64,000 bases of DNA from Bacillus haynesii (GTDB lineage: Bacteria > Bacillota > Bacilli > Bacillales > Bacillaceae). The translations under genes were made by a program, and so were the position numbers. The notes beneath the pieces were generated by a model. It was given only the letters and a program-made list of their open reading frames with translations. It made no database searches and was not told the DNA's origin. Positions 53,023 to 60,839 of this stretch are shown here, piece after piece (the first letter of the stretch is position 1; each line of letters opens with the position of its first letter). Where the stretch lies: positions 310,001-374,000 of the forward strand of contig NZ_MRBL01000003.1 in NCBI RefSeq assembly GCF_001969855.1. Reading direction: 5' to 3'.

Positions 53023-53754
53023 ATGCATTTATCCATTGTTACCGGAGCGTCAAAAGGGCTTGGCGCCGCGATTGCCGAAGGGCTTTTGCAAAAAGGCTAT
53101 ATAGTTCATGCTGTCTCAAGGACCAAGTCTGAAGTCAGTCATGACAGGCTGATCCAGCATGAGGCTGATCTGACGCAGCTCGCCGAAACAGAAAAGTGGT
53201 TTCGGCAATTCACAGAATCTGTCCAAGCCCGCGATTTTGCTTCGATCACCTTGATCAACAATGCGGGAATGGTAACGCCGATCAAGCGCGCCGGTGAAGC
53301 TGAATTGGAAGAACTGAGGCTGCATTATGACTTGAATTTGTTAGCGCCGGTGATTCTCAGCCAGATGTTTACCAAATGGCTCAAGCCATACAAAGGCAAA
53401 AAATCGATTGTCAATATATCATCGGGGGCGGCCAAAAACCCTTATAAAGGATGGAGCGCCTACTGCAGTTCAAAAGCGGGGCTCGATATGTTCACGAAAA
53501 CATTCGGCTTTGAACAGGAAGATGAGTCTGATCCGGTGAAGATGATTTCTTTCTCACCGGGGATCATGGATACCGGCATGCAAGAGGTTATCCGTTCATC
53601 ATCGAAAAAAGACTTTCATGAAATTGAACGATTCAAAACTTATCAAACAGAAGGAAAGCTGAGAAGCACGCCTTATGTGGCCGGCGTTCTGCTCGACCTG
53701 CTTGAGACCGACTTTGAAAACGGCAGAGTGTATGATATTAAAGAGTTTTTGTGA
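53023..53754 (+). CDS. yueD: YueD, short-chain dehydrogenase (benzil reductase)
   Basis: A 243-residue NADP-dependent short-chain dehydrogenase related to sepiapterin reductase. Cofactor loop TGASKGLGAAIAEG, NNAGMV, catalytic Ser in NISSGAAK and the YxxxK in YCSSKAG (Tyr-Cys-Ser-Ser-Lys). B. subtilis YueD is a stereospecific benzil reductase; the natural substrate is unknown. ATG 53023 follows AAGGAGGG, and the longer frame from 53002 overlaps the previous stop. A terminator follows. Confidence 0.93.
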   Translation: MHLSIVTGASKGLGAAIAEGLLQKGYIVHAVSRTKSEVSHDRLIQHEADLTQLAETEKWFRQFTESVQARDFASITLINNAGMVTPIKRAGEAELEELRLHYDLNLLAPVILSQMFTKWLKPYKGKKSIVNISSGAAKNPYKGWSAYCSSKAGLDMFTKTFGFEQEDESDPVKMISFSPGIMDTGMQEVIRSSSKKDFHEIERFKTYQTEGKLRSTPYVAGVLLDLLETDFENGRVYDIKEFL

Positions 53755-53760
53755 AAAATA

Positions 53761-53799
53761 AAAAAAACAAGCACATCAAATCGATTGTGCTTGTTTTTA
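53761..53799 (+). terminator. Intrinsic terminator after yueD
   Basis: AAAAACAAGCACA pairs with TGTGCTTGTTTTT and is the likely 3' end of the yuk/yue transcript. Confidence 0.9.
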
Positions 53800-53912
53800 T
53801 TTTATCATTGCGTCAGCTCATATAGCGGAATTTTGAATATGATGTGTCAGATCAATTGAGATTTGCATGAAAATATGTTAGGATTCTAAAAATATATAAA
53901 GGAGGGGTTTAC

Positions 53913-54443
53913 ATGAGAAACGTAACATTAGTGGATGTATTCACCCATCCAATCGCACAAAAATATTTAACACGTTCCGGTGTAGCTCATGCCGTAGCCT
54001 GCGCTTACCACGCATACCGCCTGGCGGTGCGAGCTGGAGTAGATCCCGATATTGCGACAAAAGCGGCTTTGCTGCACGATATCGGCCATTATGAATGGTA
54101 TACCGACGGAGAATGGGATTATGAAAAATACAAGCAAAACGACATTCACGCGATAAAGGGAGCCGAGCGCGCCCACAAGCTTCTGATCCGTCTCGGCGAA
54201 GATCGGAAAGCGGCAAAAGAGATTGCTTTGGCGATTTTGCTTCATACGGATTCCTATTTGCCAGAAGGGGACCTCGATAAAAACAAGCTACAGCAAATCG
54301 TCAAAAAAGCGGATGAGCTGGACGAAGAGCCGGGCGGAAACCACCATTACCGCAAAATCGATCATAAGCTGGCGCTTGAGAAAATCAGGAAGCTTGACCG
54401 CATGGTCGATGAATTCTTATCTCCCATGAAAAGAACGGTTTAA
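53913..54443 (+). CDS. yueE: YueE, HD-domain phosphohydrolase
   Basis: A 176-residue HD-domain protein. The metal-binding histidine-aspartate pair is in ALLHDIGHYEW (about residues 52-62), with further histidines in HAIKGAERAH and ILLHTDSYLP. Substrate unknown; family members hydrolyse nucleotides or phosphate monoesters. AAGGAGGGG precedes the ATG. Its stop codon overlaps, tail to tail, the stop codon of the lipase gene on the other strand. Confidence 0.9.
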   Translation: MRNVTLVDVFTHPIAQKYLTRSGVAHAVACAYHAYRLAVRAGVDPDIATKAALLHDIGHYEWYTDGEWDYEKYKQNDIHAIKGAERAHKLLIRLGEDRKAAKEIALAILLHTDSYLPEGDLDKNKLQQIVKKADELDEEPGGNHHYRKIDHKLALEKIRKLDRMVDEFLSPMKRTV

Positions 54444-55903
54444 TCGGACAAAGGGCTGTTTTCAAACCTCTCCCCTTTGTCATTTACATAAATAGAGCGG
54501 ATGATCGTCCTGTTAAACGGCGAGTTGTCTGCTGTTTTTCCTGAAAGGTCGATCGTCACCGAATACATGCCCGCTTTTTTGAATGACAGGCTGTTTTGCA
54601 GCGCATTGATGGAAGCAGGTTTCAGCGACTTTTTCTCGGTTTGTTTTCCGTTTTCATAGCGGATCGAGCGGACGGACGCCTTTACATTCGCAAGGTTTGA
54701 CGATTCTCTGGTGACTGCGTTTTTAATTTGCTGGTTCAAAGAAGAATCGAACGTCACAATGAACAAAAACGCCTCTTTTTGTTTGACGGATGATGCGATC
54801 TTCCATGTGCCTGCTGCAGGATTTTTGATGGCAGCGGAATGGACGAATCCCCCTTCAAAAACATCTGCCGTCTTTGCCATTGAAAAATCTTTGACCGGCT
54901 TGCCGCGTGGATCTGTCAATTTGATATTTCCCGAGGAATGATTGCTCAGCCAGTGAACGGTGATTTCCTTGACGCCTTTTTCAACGGCGAACTCCTCTTC
55001 TCTCAACCCATGATTTTCTCCCCCTCTGATGAAAGGGTACGATAATTTTTCATTGATGGCCGCTGTTTCATTTGCATATGCCTGAACAGTCAATAAAGGC
55101 ATAAATACAGGAAATGTGAGGTTTCCTTTAATAATCGAGAAGTGGTCCCACTTTCCTGTATCCAGGTTTGTGGCGTAAGGGAGTCTCGCATTTTTTTCGG
55201 TGACGGCTCCGTCATTTTCGCCAAACATGTTTAAATAGACGCCCCCAAAAAATAAAACGCTGCCGAACCCGCCGATTTTATTGCCTGCCAGGGTGAAATA
55301 TTTGGTTTTCGATCGATTGGGATGATTGTCGGTCTGGTCGCGGAACGATTTCATAAACCCTGTCTGGAGTGAATAAACGGCGTCATTTTTCTGGCCTAAA
55401 ATACCGGCGAGCCATCCTGCCCAGCTGCTGTAGGCAAGGTCTGCCAGCTGTGAGCCATGATGAGGGGTTCCGAGCGTAATTACGCGCTCGACATAATGGT
55501 ATGCGTTGTGATGAATCAGCGCCGACTGACTGTCAATTCCGCCTTTGCTGTAGGAAACGAGAATCACCTTGCGGCCGAAATGCTGGTAGATTTCACGCAG
55601 TTTGGCGGCCAGCATCGCTCCATTATCCTGCATGTCTTTATCGGGGTGGAGATCGATAAAAGCCGCATTATATCCGTTTTTCCACGCCTGTTCAGCCATG
55701 TCATTTTCGTCAAACCACGCGCTTGAAGAGCCGTTTAATCCATGGACAAATACAATCGGCGGTTTTGCGGGATCGGGATGTTCAACAGGGTCTCCCACGA
55801 ACCAGTAGCCCGGATCGCCTCCTCCTCCTTTAAATCCTCCAGCTTTCGATACATGCGGATACACGAGCAGCAAAACAAGCATGAGCAGCACCAGTTTTTT
55901 CAT
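54440..55903 (-). CDS. Secreted lipase/esterase-like alpha/beta hydrolase
   Basis: A 487-residue exported protein: signal peptide at residues 1-20 (LVLLMLVLLLVYPHVSKA), then an alpha/beta hydrolase domain with oxyanion motif VFVHGLNGSSS, nucleophile elbow VSYSKGGID (S119), acid likely in GENDGAVT and histidine in KWDHFSI. The elbow reads S-Y-S-K-G instead of G-x-S-x-G. A C-terminal region from about residue 300 looks like one or two beta-sandwich domains, perhaps for surface or polymer binding. It is absent from this place in B. subtilis. Confidence 0.87.
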   Translation of the reverse strand: MKKLVLLMLVLLLVYPHVSKAGGFKGGGGDPGYWFVGDPVEHPDPAKPPIVFVHGLNGSSSAWFDENDMAEQAWKNGYNAAFIDLHPDKDMQDNGAMLAAKLREIYQHFGRKVILVSYSKGGIDSQSALIHHNAYHYVERVITLGTPHHGSQLADLAYSSWAGWLAGILGQKNDAVYSLQTGFMKSFRDQTDNHPNRSKTKYFTLAGNKIGGFGSVLFFGGVYLNMFGENDGAVTEKNARLPYATNLDTGKWDHFSIIKGNLTFPVFMPLLTVQAYANETAAINEKLSYPFIRGGENHGLREEEFAVEKGVKEITVHWLSNHSSGNIKLTDPRGKPVKDFSMAKTADVFEGGFVHSAAIKNPAAGTWKIASSVKQKEAFLFIVTFDSSLNQQIKNAVTRESSNLANVKASVRSIRYENGKQTEKKSLKPASINALQNSLSFKKAGMYSVTIDLSGKTADNSPFNRTIIRSIYVNDKGERFENSPLSD

Positions 55904-56020
55904 CGTTGTTCACCTCATGGTTTTGTTGTAAGCGTTTTCATCATATTTTCTTGAGGTGAACTTTATACCAATGGACTGAAAAAATTTAGAAAATCTTCAT
56001 AAACGGGAGGAATATTTACA

Positions 56021-56191
56021 GTGAAGACCGAAACCGGTATTCAATATGAGGGTATATTCCAACCTTCGACATACCAATATCGAGCGACTGAACCGCCGCG
56101 TTTTTTCACGATTTTTAAAGGAAATGAAACTCTTTTCCCCGCCGTCCGTATTGATGATGTAAAAACAGTTGACAGACGATGGTGTCAATAG
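56021..56191 (+). CDS. Small hypothetical protein, 56 residues
   Basis: GTG 56021 behind CGGGAGGA (eight-base spacing) opens a 56-codon frame starting KTETGIQYEGIFQPS after the initiator and ending KTVDRRWCQ. The composition is normal for coding sequence, with no membrane helix. I do not recognise it. It lies between the divergent lipase gene and yueF and ends 42 bases before the yueF start, so it may be the first gene of a yueF transcript. Confidence 0.5.
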   Translation: MKTETGIQYEGIFQPSTYQYRATEPPRFFTIFKGNETLFPAVRIDDVKTVDRRWCQ

Positions 56192-56232
56192 TAGTTTTTA
56201 GAGTAATGAAAACAACCGGGAGGAAACAAAGC

Positions 56233-57342
56233 TTGTTAAAATCAAAAACCCATTTTTGGACGCTGCAAATTTTATTGGTTCTTCTTATTATTTATGTGTC
56301 GACAAAAGTGTCTTTTCTTTTCGAACCGATCATTGTATTTGCATCGACTTTATTTACTCCGATTTTAATTGCGGGAATCTTGTATTTTATATTCAATCCG
56401 ATCGTGCGGCTTCTTGAGAAAAAGCTGCCGCGAACGCTGTCCATTCTGCTGATCTATTTGGTGTTTGTGGCATTCATCGGGTTTGTATTGTCAGCTGTCG
56501 GTCCTGTATTTACAAAGCAGGTTACCGATCTGTTCAACAGCATCCCATCCTATGTGAAACAGATCCAGATTTTCATTAAGCAAATGTCGAATTCGCAGTG
56601 GTTCACTTGGATAATGAATCAGGACTTCGTATCGGTTGCCAAAATCGAAAGCTCAATCGGCGAATATTTGACGAGCCTGCCTGAGAATATTACAGGGAGC
56701 CTGACTTCTGTATTCGGCGTTGTGACCAACATTGCGCTCACGGCTGTTACCGTGCCGTTCATCCTGTTTTATATGCTGAAGGACGGCCACCGTTTCCCGA
56801 ATTTGGCTGTCAAGATTCTGCCTGACAAGTACAAAAATGAAGGGCTGAAGATTTTTAAGGATTTGTACGAGACGCTGGCGGCTTACATTCAAGGACAGCT
56901 CATCGTTTGTCTGTTCGTCGGAACGGCGTGCTTCATCGGTTTTTGGATCGCCGGTGTGAAATACGCGCTGATTCTCGGCTTGATCATTGCCGTGACGAAT
57001 ATTATTCCATATGTCGGACCGTTTCTTGGAGCGGCACCGGCCGTCATTATCGCTTTTCTCGACTCGCCGACAAAAGCATTGATCGCGCTGATCATCGTTG
57101 TTGCCGTTCAGCAGACAGACGGAAATCTGCTGTCGCCGCTGATAATCGGCAGACGCTTGAATACGCATCCGCTGACGATCATCCTTTTATTAATCGGCGC
57201 CGGAAGCTTCGGAGGCATTCTCGGCATGATCCTGGCCGTTCCGGCTTATGCCCTGCTCAAGGCTTTTACATTGAATATCATCCGCCTTGTCCGTTTAAGG
57301 CAGAGGTATAAAAAAGAAACGGCGGAAAATCCTGAAGTCTGA
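56233..57342 (+). CDS. yueF: YueF, AI-2E-family transporter
   Basis: A 369-residue membrane protein of the AI-2E/YdiK/PerM family with about seven or eight helices. Conserved blocks are AYIQGQLIVCLFVG, NIIPYVGPFLGAAPAVI, QQTDGNLLSPLIIGRRLNTHP (shown shortened as DGNLLSPLIIGRRLNTHP) and GGILGMILAVP. Transport substrate is not settled for this family; some members move sodium or autoinducer-2. TTG 56233 follows GGGAGGAAA and gives the B. subtilis length; ATG 56206 is in frame without a site. Confidence 0.9.
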   Translation: MLKSKTHFWTLQILLVLLIIYVSTKVSFLFEPIIVFASTLFTPILIAGILYFIFNPIVRLLEKKLPRTLSILLIYLVFVAFIGFVLSAVGPVFTKQVTDLFNSIPSYVKQIQIFIKQMSNSQWFTWIMNQDFVSVAKIESSIGEYLTSLPENITGSLTSVFGVVTNIALTAVTVPFILFYMLKDGHRFPNLAVKILPDKYKNEGLKIFKDLYETLAAYIQGQLIVCLFVGTACFIGFWIAGVKYALILGLIIAVTNIIPYVGPFLGAAPAVIIAFLDSPTKALIALIIVVAVQQTDGNLLSPLIIGRRLNTHPLTIILLLIGAGSFGGILGMILAVPAYALLKAFTLNIIRLVRLRQRYKKETAENPEV

Positions 57343-57398
57343 ACGTTTTGCCCATTTTCACATATGATGCTAATAAATTGAATGGCGGAGGTGTGAAG

Positions 57399-57620
57399 AT
57401 GCCGGCGATCGTTGGACCGATTTTTATCAGGCAAGTCGTTGATGACAGCGCAGCCTTCTTTGGAGATGTGTTTGCGATTTCCCCGAAGTGCACGGATACT
57501 TCCGGAAGCGGAGCGGGTGCATTTTTAACAGGGGACTACGGATTGACTCAAAACGATATCAATAAAACGACCTTCATAGATGCAGATGTGATAGACGGTT
57601 CCAAGTCATTGAACCTGTGA
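57399..57620 (+). CDS. yueG: YueG, GerPA/GerPF-like spore protein
   Basis: A 73-residue protein of the GerPA/GerPF family. It starts MPAIVGPIFIRQVVDDSAAF and has a Gly/Ser-rich centre (TSGSGAGAFLTGD). GerP proteins affect the permeability of the spore coat to germinants, so a spore-coat location is likely. GGAGGTGTGA precedes the ATG. It is followed by a strong terminator. Confidence 0.88.
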   Translation: MPAIVGPIFIRQVVDDSAAFFGDVFAISPKCTDTSGSGAGAFLTGDYGLTQNDINKTTFIDADVIDGSKSLNL

Positions 57621-57651
57621 CAGCCTCTTTTAAAGAGGCTGTTTCTTTTTT
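57619..57651 (+). terminator. Intrinsic terminator after yueG
   Basis: ACAGCCTCTTT pairs perfectly with AAAGAGGCTGT, followed by a T-rich tract. Confidence 0.88.
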
Positions 57652-57693
57652 ATAGTATAATGGGAAAAAAGATAGATAAGGCAGGTGACAAAG

Positions 57694-57942
57694 ATGAAAA
57701 TCAGGAAGGCAAACATCTTAAACAAAGATCAGATGATCACAGACGTTTACCTCCATGAAAATAAAAAGGAATTTCATACACTTGTGGCTGTGCCGCAACT
57801 GGAGTGGAGCACGTTGATTTTCTATGAGGAAGAAAAAACAGAACTCGCCGAAAAGCTTGACCGGTCATTGTCGAAAGTGGCTGAAGCAGGTGCGGCCGAG
57901 GAGCTGTCCAAAAAGATCGTACAATGGGTGACGGAAATGTAG
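57694..57942 (+). CDS. yueH: YueH, conserved hypothetical protein
   Basis: An 82-residue soluble protein starting MKIRKANILNKDQMITDVYL. The family is conserved in Bacillus without known function. ATG 57694 is chosen to match the B. subtilis length; GTG 57685 is in frame but lies at the presumed ribosome-binding site GGCAGGTGA. It stands alone between yueG and yueI, with a 95-base gap to yueI. Confidence 0.84.
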   Translation: MKIRKANILNKDQMITDVYLHENKKEFHTLVAVPQLEWSTLIFYEEEKTELAEKLDRSLSKVAEAGAAEELSKKIVQWVTEM

Positions 57943-58037
57943 CCCGGACTCATGCCCGCTGTTTTCATGGGTATACTGATAAAAAAATGCAGCTTAAAAA
58001 AACGCTGCCAGCAGGATAAAACTGGAGGGTCTAAGAC

Positions 58038-58439
58038 GTGAGCGACCAATCAATGGATCAATATTTACAGCAGGGAATGTACGGACCACGCGAAACAAAG
58101 CCGGATGAACGCAGACTGTTTTTAGGCTCGCTGAGGGAAAGGGTCATCATCGCACTGACTAAAGGACAAGTTTTGCGTCCGCAGGCATACCGCGAAGTCA
58201 TCAATGCGCTTGGCTCAAAAGCGGATGCGACATTATTGCTGAACGGTGAAATCGACTATTCACATTTATCTCCTTACATCAAGGAGTCCAATAAACAAGG
58301 CATCCCTTTTTCGATCGTGTCCGATCAGCAATCGGATACGCCCCTTGGACTTGTTCTCGCGGCGCGTGAGGCCGTAGAGAAAGAATCGATTTATGTTCAG
58401 GACGATATCTTTGAGCAGTCGGTTTTAAACAAGAAATGA
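58038..58439 (+). CDS. yueI: YueI, DUF1694 family protein
   Basis: A 133-residue protein of the DUF1694 family (structure known for relatives; fold similar to ribosomal L30e-like/NTPase-type alpha-beta proteins, function unknown). It contains ADATLLLNGEIDYSHLSPYI and VLAAREAVEKES. GTG 58038 follows ACTGGAGGG. The stop codon overlaps the first arm of the hairpin series at 58439-58499. Confidence 0.87.
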   Translation: MSDQSMDQYLQQGMYGPRETKPDERRLFLGSLRERVIIALTKGQVLRPQAYREVINALGSKADATLLLNGEIDYSHLSPYIKESNKQGIPFSIVSDQQSDTPLGLVLAAREAVEKESIYVQDDIFEQSVLNKK

Positions 58440-58499
58440 GGCACGAGGTTTCGCACGTGCCTTCCACAGGGCGTGCGAACCTGTGGTTTTTGTTTTTTT
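58439..58499 (+). promoter_or_regulatory. Mutually exclusive hairpins with a terminator between yueI and pncA
   Basis: Hairpin 1 pairs AGGCACG (58439-58445) with CGTGCCT (58456-58462). Hairpin 2 would pair AGGTTTCGCACG (58446-58457) with CGTGCGAACCT (58472-58482). Hairpin 3, CCACAGG (58464-58470) with CCTGTGG (58480-58486), is followed by TTTTTGTTTTTTT and is a good intrinsic terminator. Hairpin 2 excludes hairpin 3. It may be only the yueI terminator, or a switchable one. Confidence 0.55.
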
Positions 58500-58558
58500 C
58501 TGAAAAAGAAAAAGCCGTTGCTGGCGCGGCTTGACAGCCATATCCGATTGATTCGCCA

Positions 58559-58587
58559 TTCACTTGTCCGTTTAGATAAGTTATAAT
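58559..58587 (+). promoter_or_regulatory. Sigma-A promoter of pncA-pncB
   Basis: TTCACT at 58559-58564 and a perfect TATAAT at 58582-58587 are separated by 17 bases, about 35 bases before the pncA ATG. Confidence 0.65.
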
Positions 58588-58621
58588 GTTACCTATCATA
58601 CAAAAGGCGGGGAGGGCGGCA

Positions 58622-59173
58622 ATGAAAAAAGCTCTTATATGTATAGATTATACGAATGACTTTGTCGCAGCTGACGGAAAGCTGACGTGCGGAGAACCAG
58701 GCCGGAAAATCGAAGACGCCGTGACGCGTCTCGCGGAAGCGTTTATTCAAAACGGCGATTATGTCGTATTTGCAGTCGATTCACACGAGACCGGCGATAC
58801 GCATCATCCGGAGACCCGTTTGTTTCCTCCACACAATATAAAAGGTACATCAGGACAGGATTTATACGGAAGGCTTGAAGCGCTTTATCGAAAACACGAA
58901 CATGATCAGAATGTCTATTACATGGAAAAAACAAGGTACTCTGCTTTTGCCGGGACAAACCTCGAGCTGAAGCTCCGTGAAAGGGATATTAAAGAACTGC
59001 ACCTCGTTGGCGTATGCACAGATATATGCGTGCTCCATACCGCAGTAGATGCTTATAATAAAGGGTTTAATCTTGTCATTCATCAAAACGCAGTGGCTAG
59101 CTTTAACCCGGACGGACACGACTGGGCTCTTTCTCATTTTGCAAACACCCTGGGAGCCTCAGTGTCAGATTGA
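58622..59173 (+). CDS. pncA: PncA, nicotinamidase
   Basis: A 183-residue isochorismatase-fold amidase (yueJ) that converts nicotinamide to nicotinate in NAD salvage. The catalytic triad is D9 (ICIDYTNDF), K103 (MEKTRYSAF) and C136 (GVCTDICVLHT); metal ligands are in DSHETGDTHH. ATG 58622 follows GGGGAGGGCGG; the frame upstream to 58586 covers the -10. It is 17 bases before pncB, which uses its product. Confidence 0.95.
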   Translation: MKKALICIDYTNDFVAADGKLTCGEPGRKIEDAVTRLAEAFIQNGDYVVFAVDSHETGDTHHPETRLFPPHNIKGTSGQDLYGRLEALYRKHEHDQNVYYMEKTRYSAFAGTNLELKLRERDIKELHLVGVCTDICVLHTAVDAYNKGFNLVIHQNAVASFNPDGHDWALSHFANTLGASVSD

Positions 59174-59190
59174 GGAAGGAGAAATGAAGG

Positions 59191-60660
59191 TTGGAACACC
59201 GTTTTACAGACGACAGTCTAGCACTACACACAGACCTATATCAAATTAATATGGCGGAAACGTATTGGCGCGACGGCATTGATCAAAAGAAAGCCGTATT
59301 TGAACTGTTTTTCAGAAAGCTCCCTTTTGACAGCGGTTTTGCCGTTTTTGCCGGTCTTGAAAAAGCGATTGAATTTTTGCGGGATTTCAGATTTACTGAA
59401 AGCGATTTAGTTTATTTGAAAGAAGAGCTGGGCTTTAAAGATGACTTTCTCAGCTTTTTAAAAGATATGAGATTCACCGGTTCGCTTTATTCCATGCAGG
59501 AAGGCGAAATCGTGTTTGGCAACGAACCGATCATGAGGATCGAAGCGCCTTTGGCTGAAGCGCAGCTGATTGAGACGGCTCTGCTCAACATTGTGAATTA
59601 CCAAACATTGATTGCCACAAAAGCGGCGAGAATCAAAAGTGTGATCGGAGAAGAGACGGCGCTCGAATTTGGAACAAGGCGCGCGCATGAAATGGACGCC
59701 GCGATGTGGGGAGCAAGGGCCGCGATTATCGGCGGGTTCGACGCGACAAGCAATGTCCGCGCCGGCAAGCGGTTTGACATTCCGGTATCAGGCACGCACG
59801 CCCATGCGCTTGTACAAGCCTATCGCGACGAATACACGGCATTTAAAAAATATGCGGAAACCCATAAAAAATGTGTCTTTTTGGTCGATACATATGATAC
59901 GGTGCGTTCCGGCATTCCAAATGCAATTAAAGTAGCAAAGGAATTCGGTGATCAAATTGAATTTTCGGGAATCCGCCTTGACAGCGGAGACCTCGCCTAT
60001 TTGTCGAAGAAAGCGAGAGCCATGCTGGATGAAGCCGGATTTACAGATACAAAAGTCGTCGCATCAAGCGATCTTGATGAGTATACGATTATGAATCTGA
60101 AAGCCCAGGGAGCAAAAATCGACGTCTGGGGCGTGGGCACAAAGCTGATTACCGCTTATGATCAGCCGGCTCTCGGCGCGGTTTACAAACTCGTTTCCAT
60201 CGAAGAAGACGGAAAGATGGCAGACACGATTAAAATTTCTTCGAATCCGGAAAAAGTGACGACCCCAGGCTTGAAAAAGGTGTACAGAATCATCAATCAG
60301 CTGAACCATCATTCAGAAGGTGATTATATCGCTTTGGACTATGAGAAGGTCAATGAACAGGAGCGGCTGAAGATGTTTCACCCCGTTCATACGTTTATCA
60401 GCAAGTTTGTGACGAATTTTGATGCAAAAGATCTTCACCAGCCGATCTTTGAAAAAGGCGAGCTTGTTTATGAGAATCCGAGCATTCAGGATATTAAGCG
60501 GTATGTTCAAGAAAACCTTAGTTTGCTTTGGGAAGAGTATAAGCGGATCAGCAAGCCGGAAGAATATCCTGTCGATTTAAGCGAAGCTTGCTGGAACAAC
60601 AAGATGCAGCAAATTCACGAAGCGAAAATCAAGGCGAAAAAAGGTCTGGATCAAGGTTGA
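59191..60660 (+). CDS. pncB: PncB, nicotinate phosphoribosyltransferase
   Basis: A 489-residue enzyme (yueK) that makes nicotinate mononucleotide from nicotinate, PRPP and ATP, the second salvage step after PncA. Conserved stretches include LHTDLYQINMAETYW, EFGTRRAHEMDAAMWGARAA with the active-site His, and SGIRLDSGDLAYLSKKAR. Start TTG 59191 behind AGGAAGGAG. A terminator follows at 60700-60732. Confidence 0.96.
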   Translation: MEHRFTDDSLALHTDLYQINMAETYWRDGIDQKKAVFELFFRKLPFDSGFAVFAGLEKAIEFLRDFRFTESDLVYLKEELGFKDDFLSFLKDMRFTGSLYSMQEGEIVFGNEPIMRIEAPLAEAQLIETALLNIVNYQTLIATKAARIKSVIGEETALEFGTRRAHEMDAAMWGARAAIIGGFDATSNVRAGKRFDIPVSGTHAHALVQAYRDEYTAFKKYAETHKKCVFLVDTYDTVRSGIPNAIKVAKEFGDQIEFSGIRLDSGDLAYLSKKARAMLDEAGFTDTKVVASSDLDEYTIMNLKAQGAKIDVWGVGTKLITAYDQPALGAVYKLVSIEEDGKMADTIKISSNPEKVTTPGLKKVYRIINQLNHHSEGDYIALDYEKVNEQERLKMFHPVHTFISKFVTNFDAKDLHQPIFEKGELVYENPSIQDIKRYVQENLSLLWEEYKRISKPEEYPVDLSEACWNNKMQQIHEAKIKAKKGLDQG

Positions 60661-60699
60661 CTCTGTAAACGATAGTTTTTAACATAACTGGGGATTGAA

Positions 60700-60732
60700 A
60701 CAGATAATTTCTTCGGGGATTATCTGTTTTTC
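60700..60732 (+). terminator. Intrinsic terminator of pncA-pncB
   Basis: ACAGATAAT pairs with ATTATCTGT across TTCTTCGGGG, followed by TTTTT. Confidence 0.85.
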
Positions 60733-60839
60733 AATATTAAGTTCAATATTTGGGTGAATTTTTTTATAGCAGACGGGATTTGCTCATTTATTTGATATAC
60801 TTAAAAGCGAAGGCACCTCAGTCGCTAGGGGGAAGAAGA

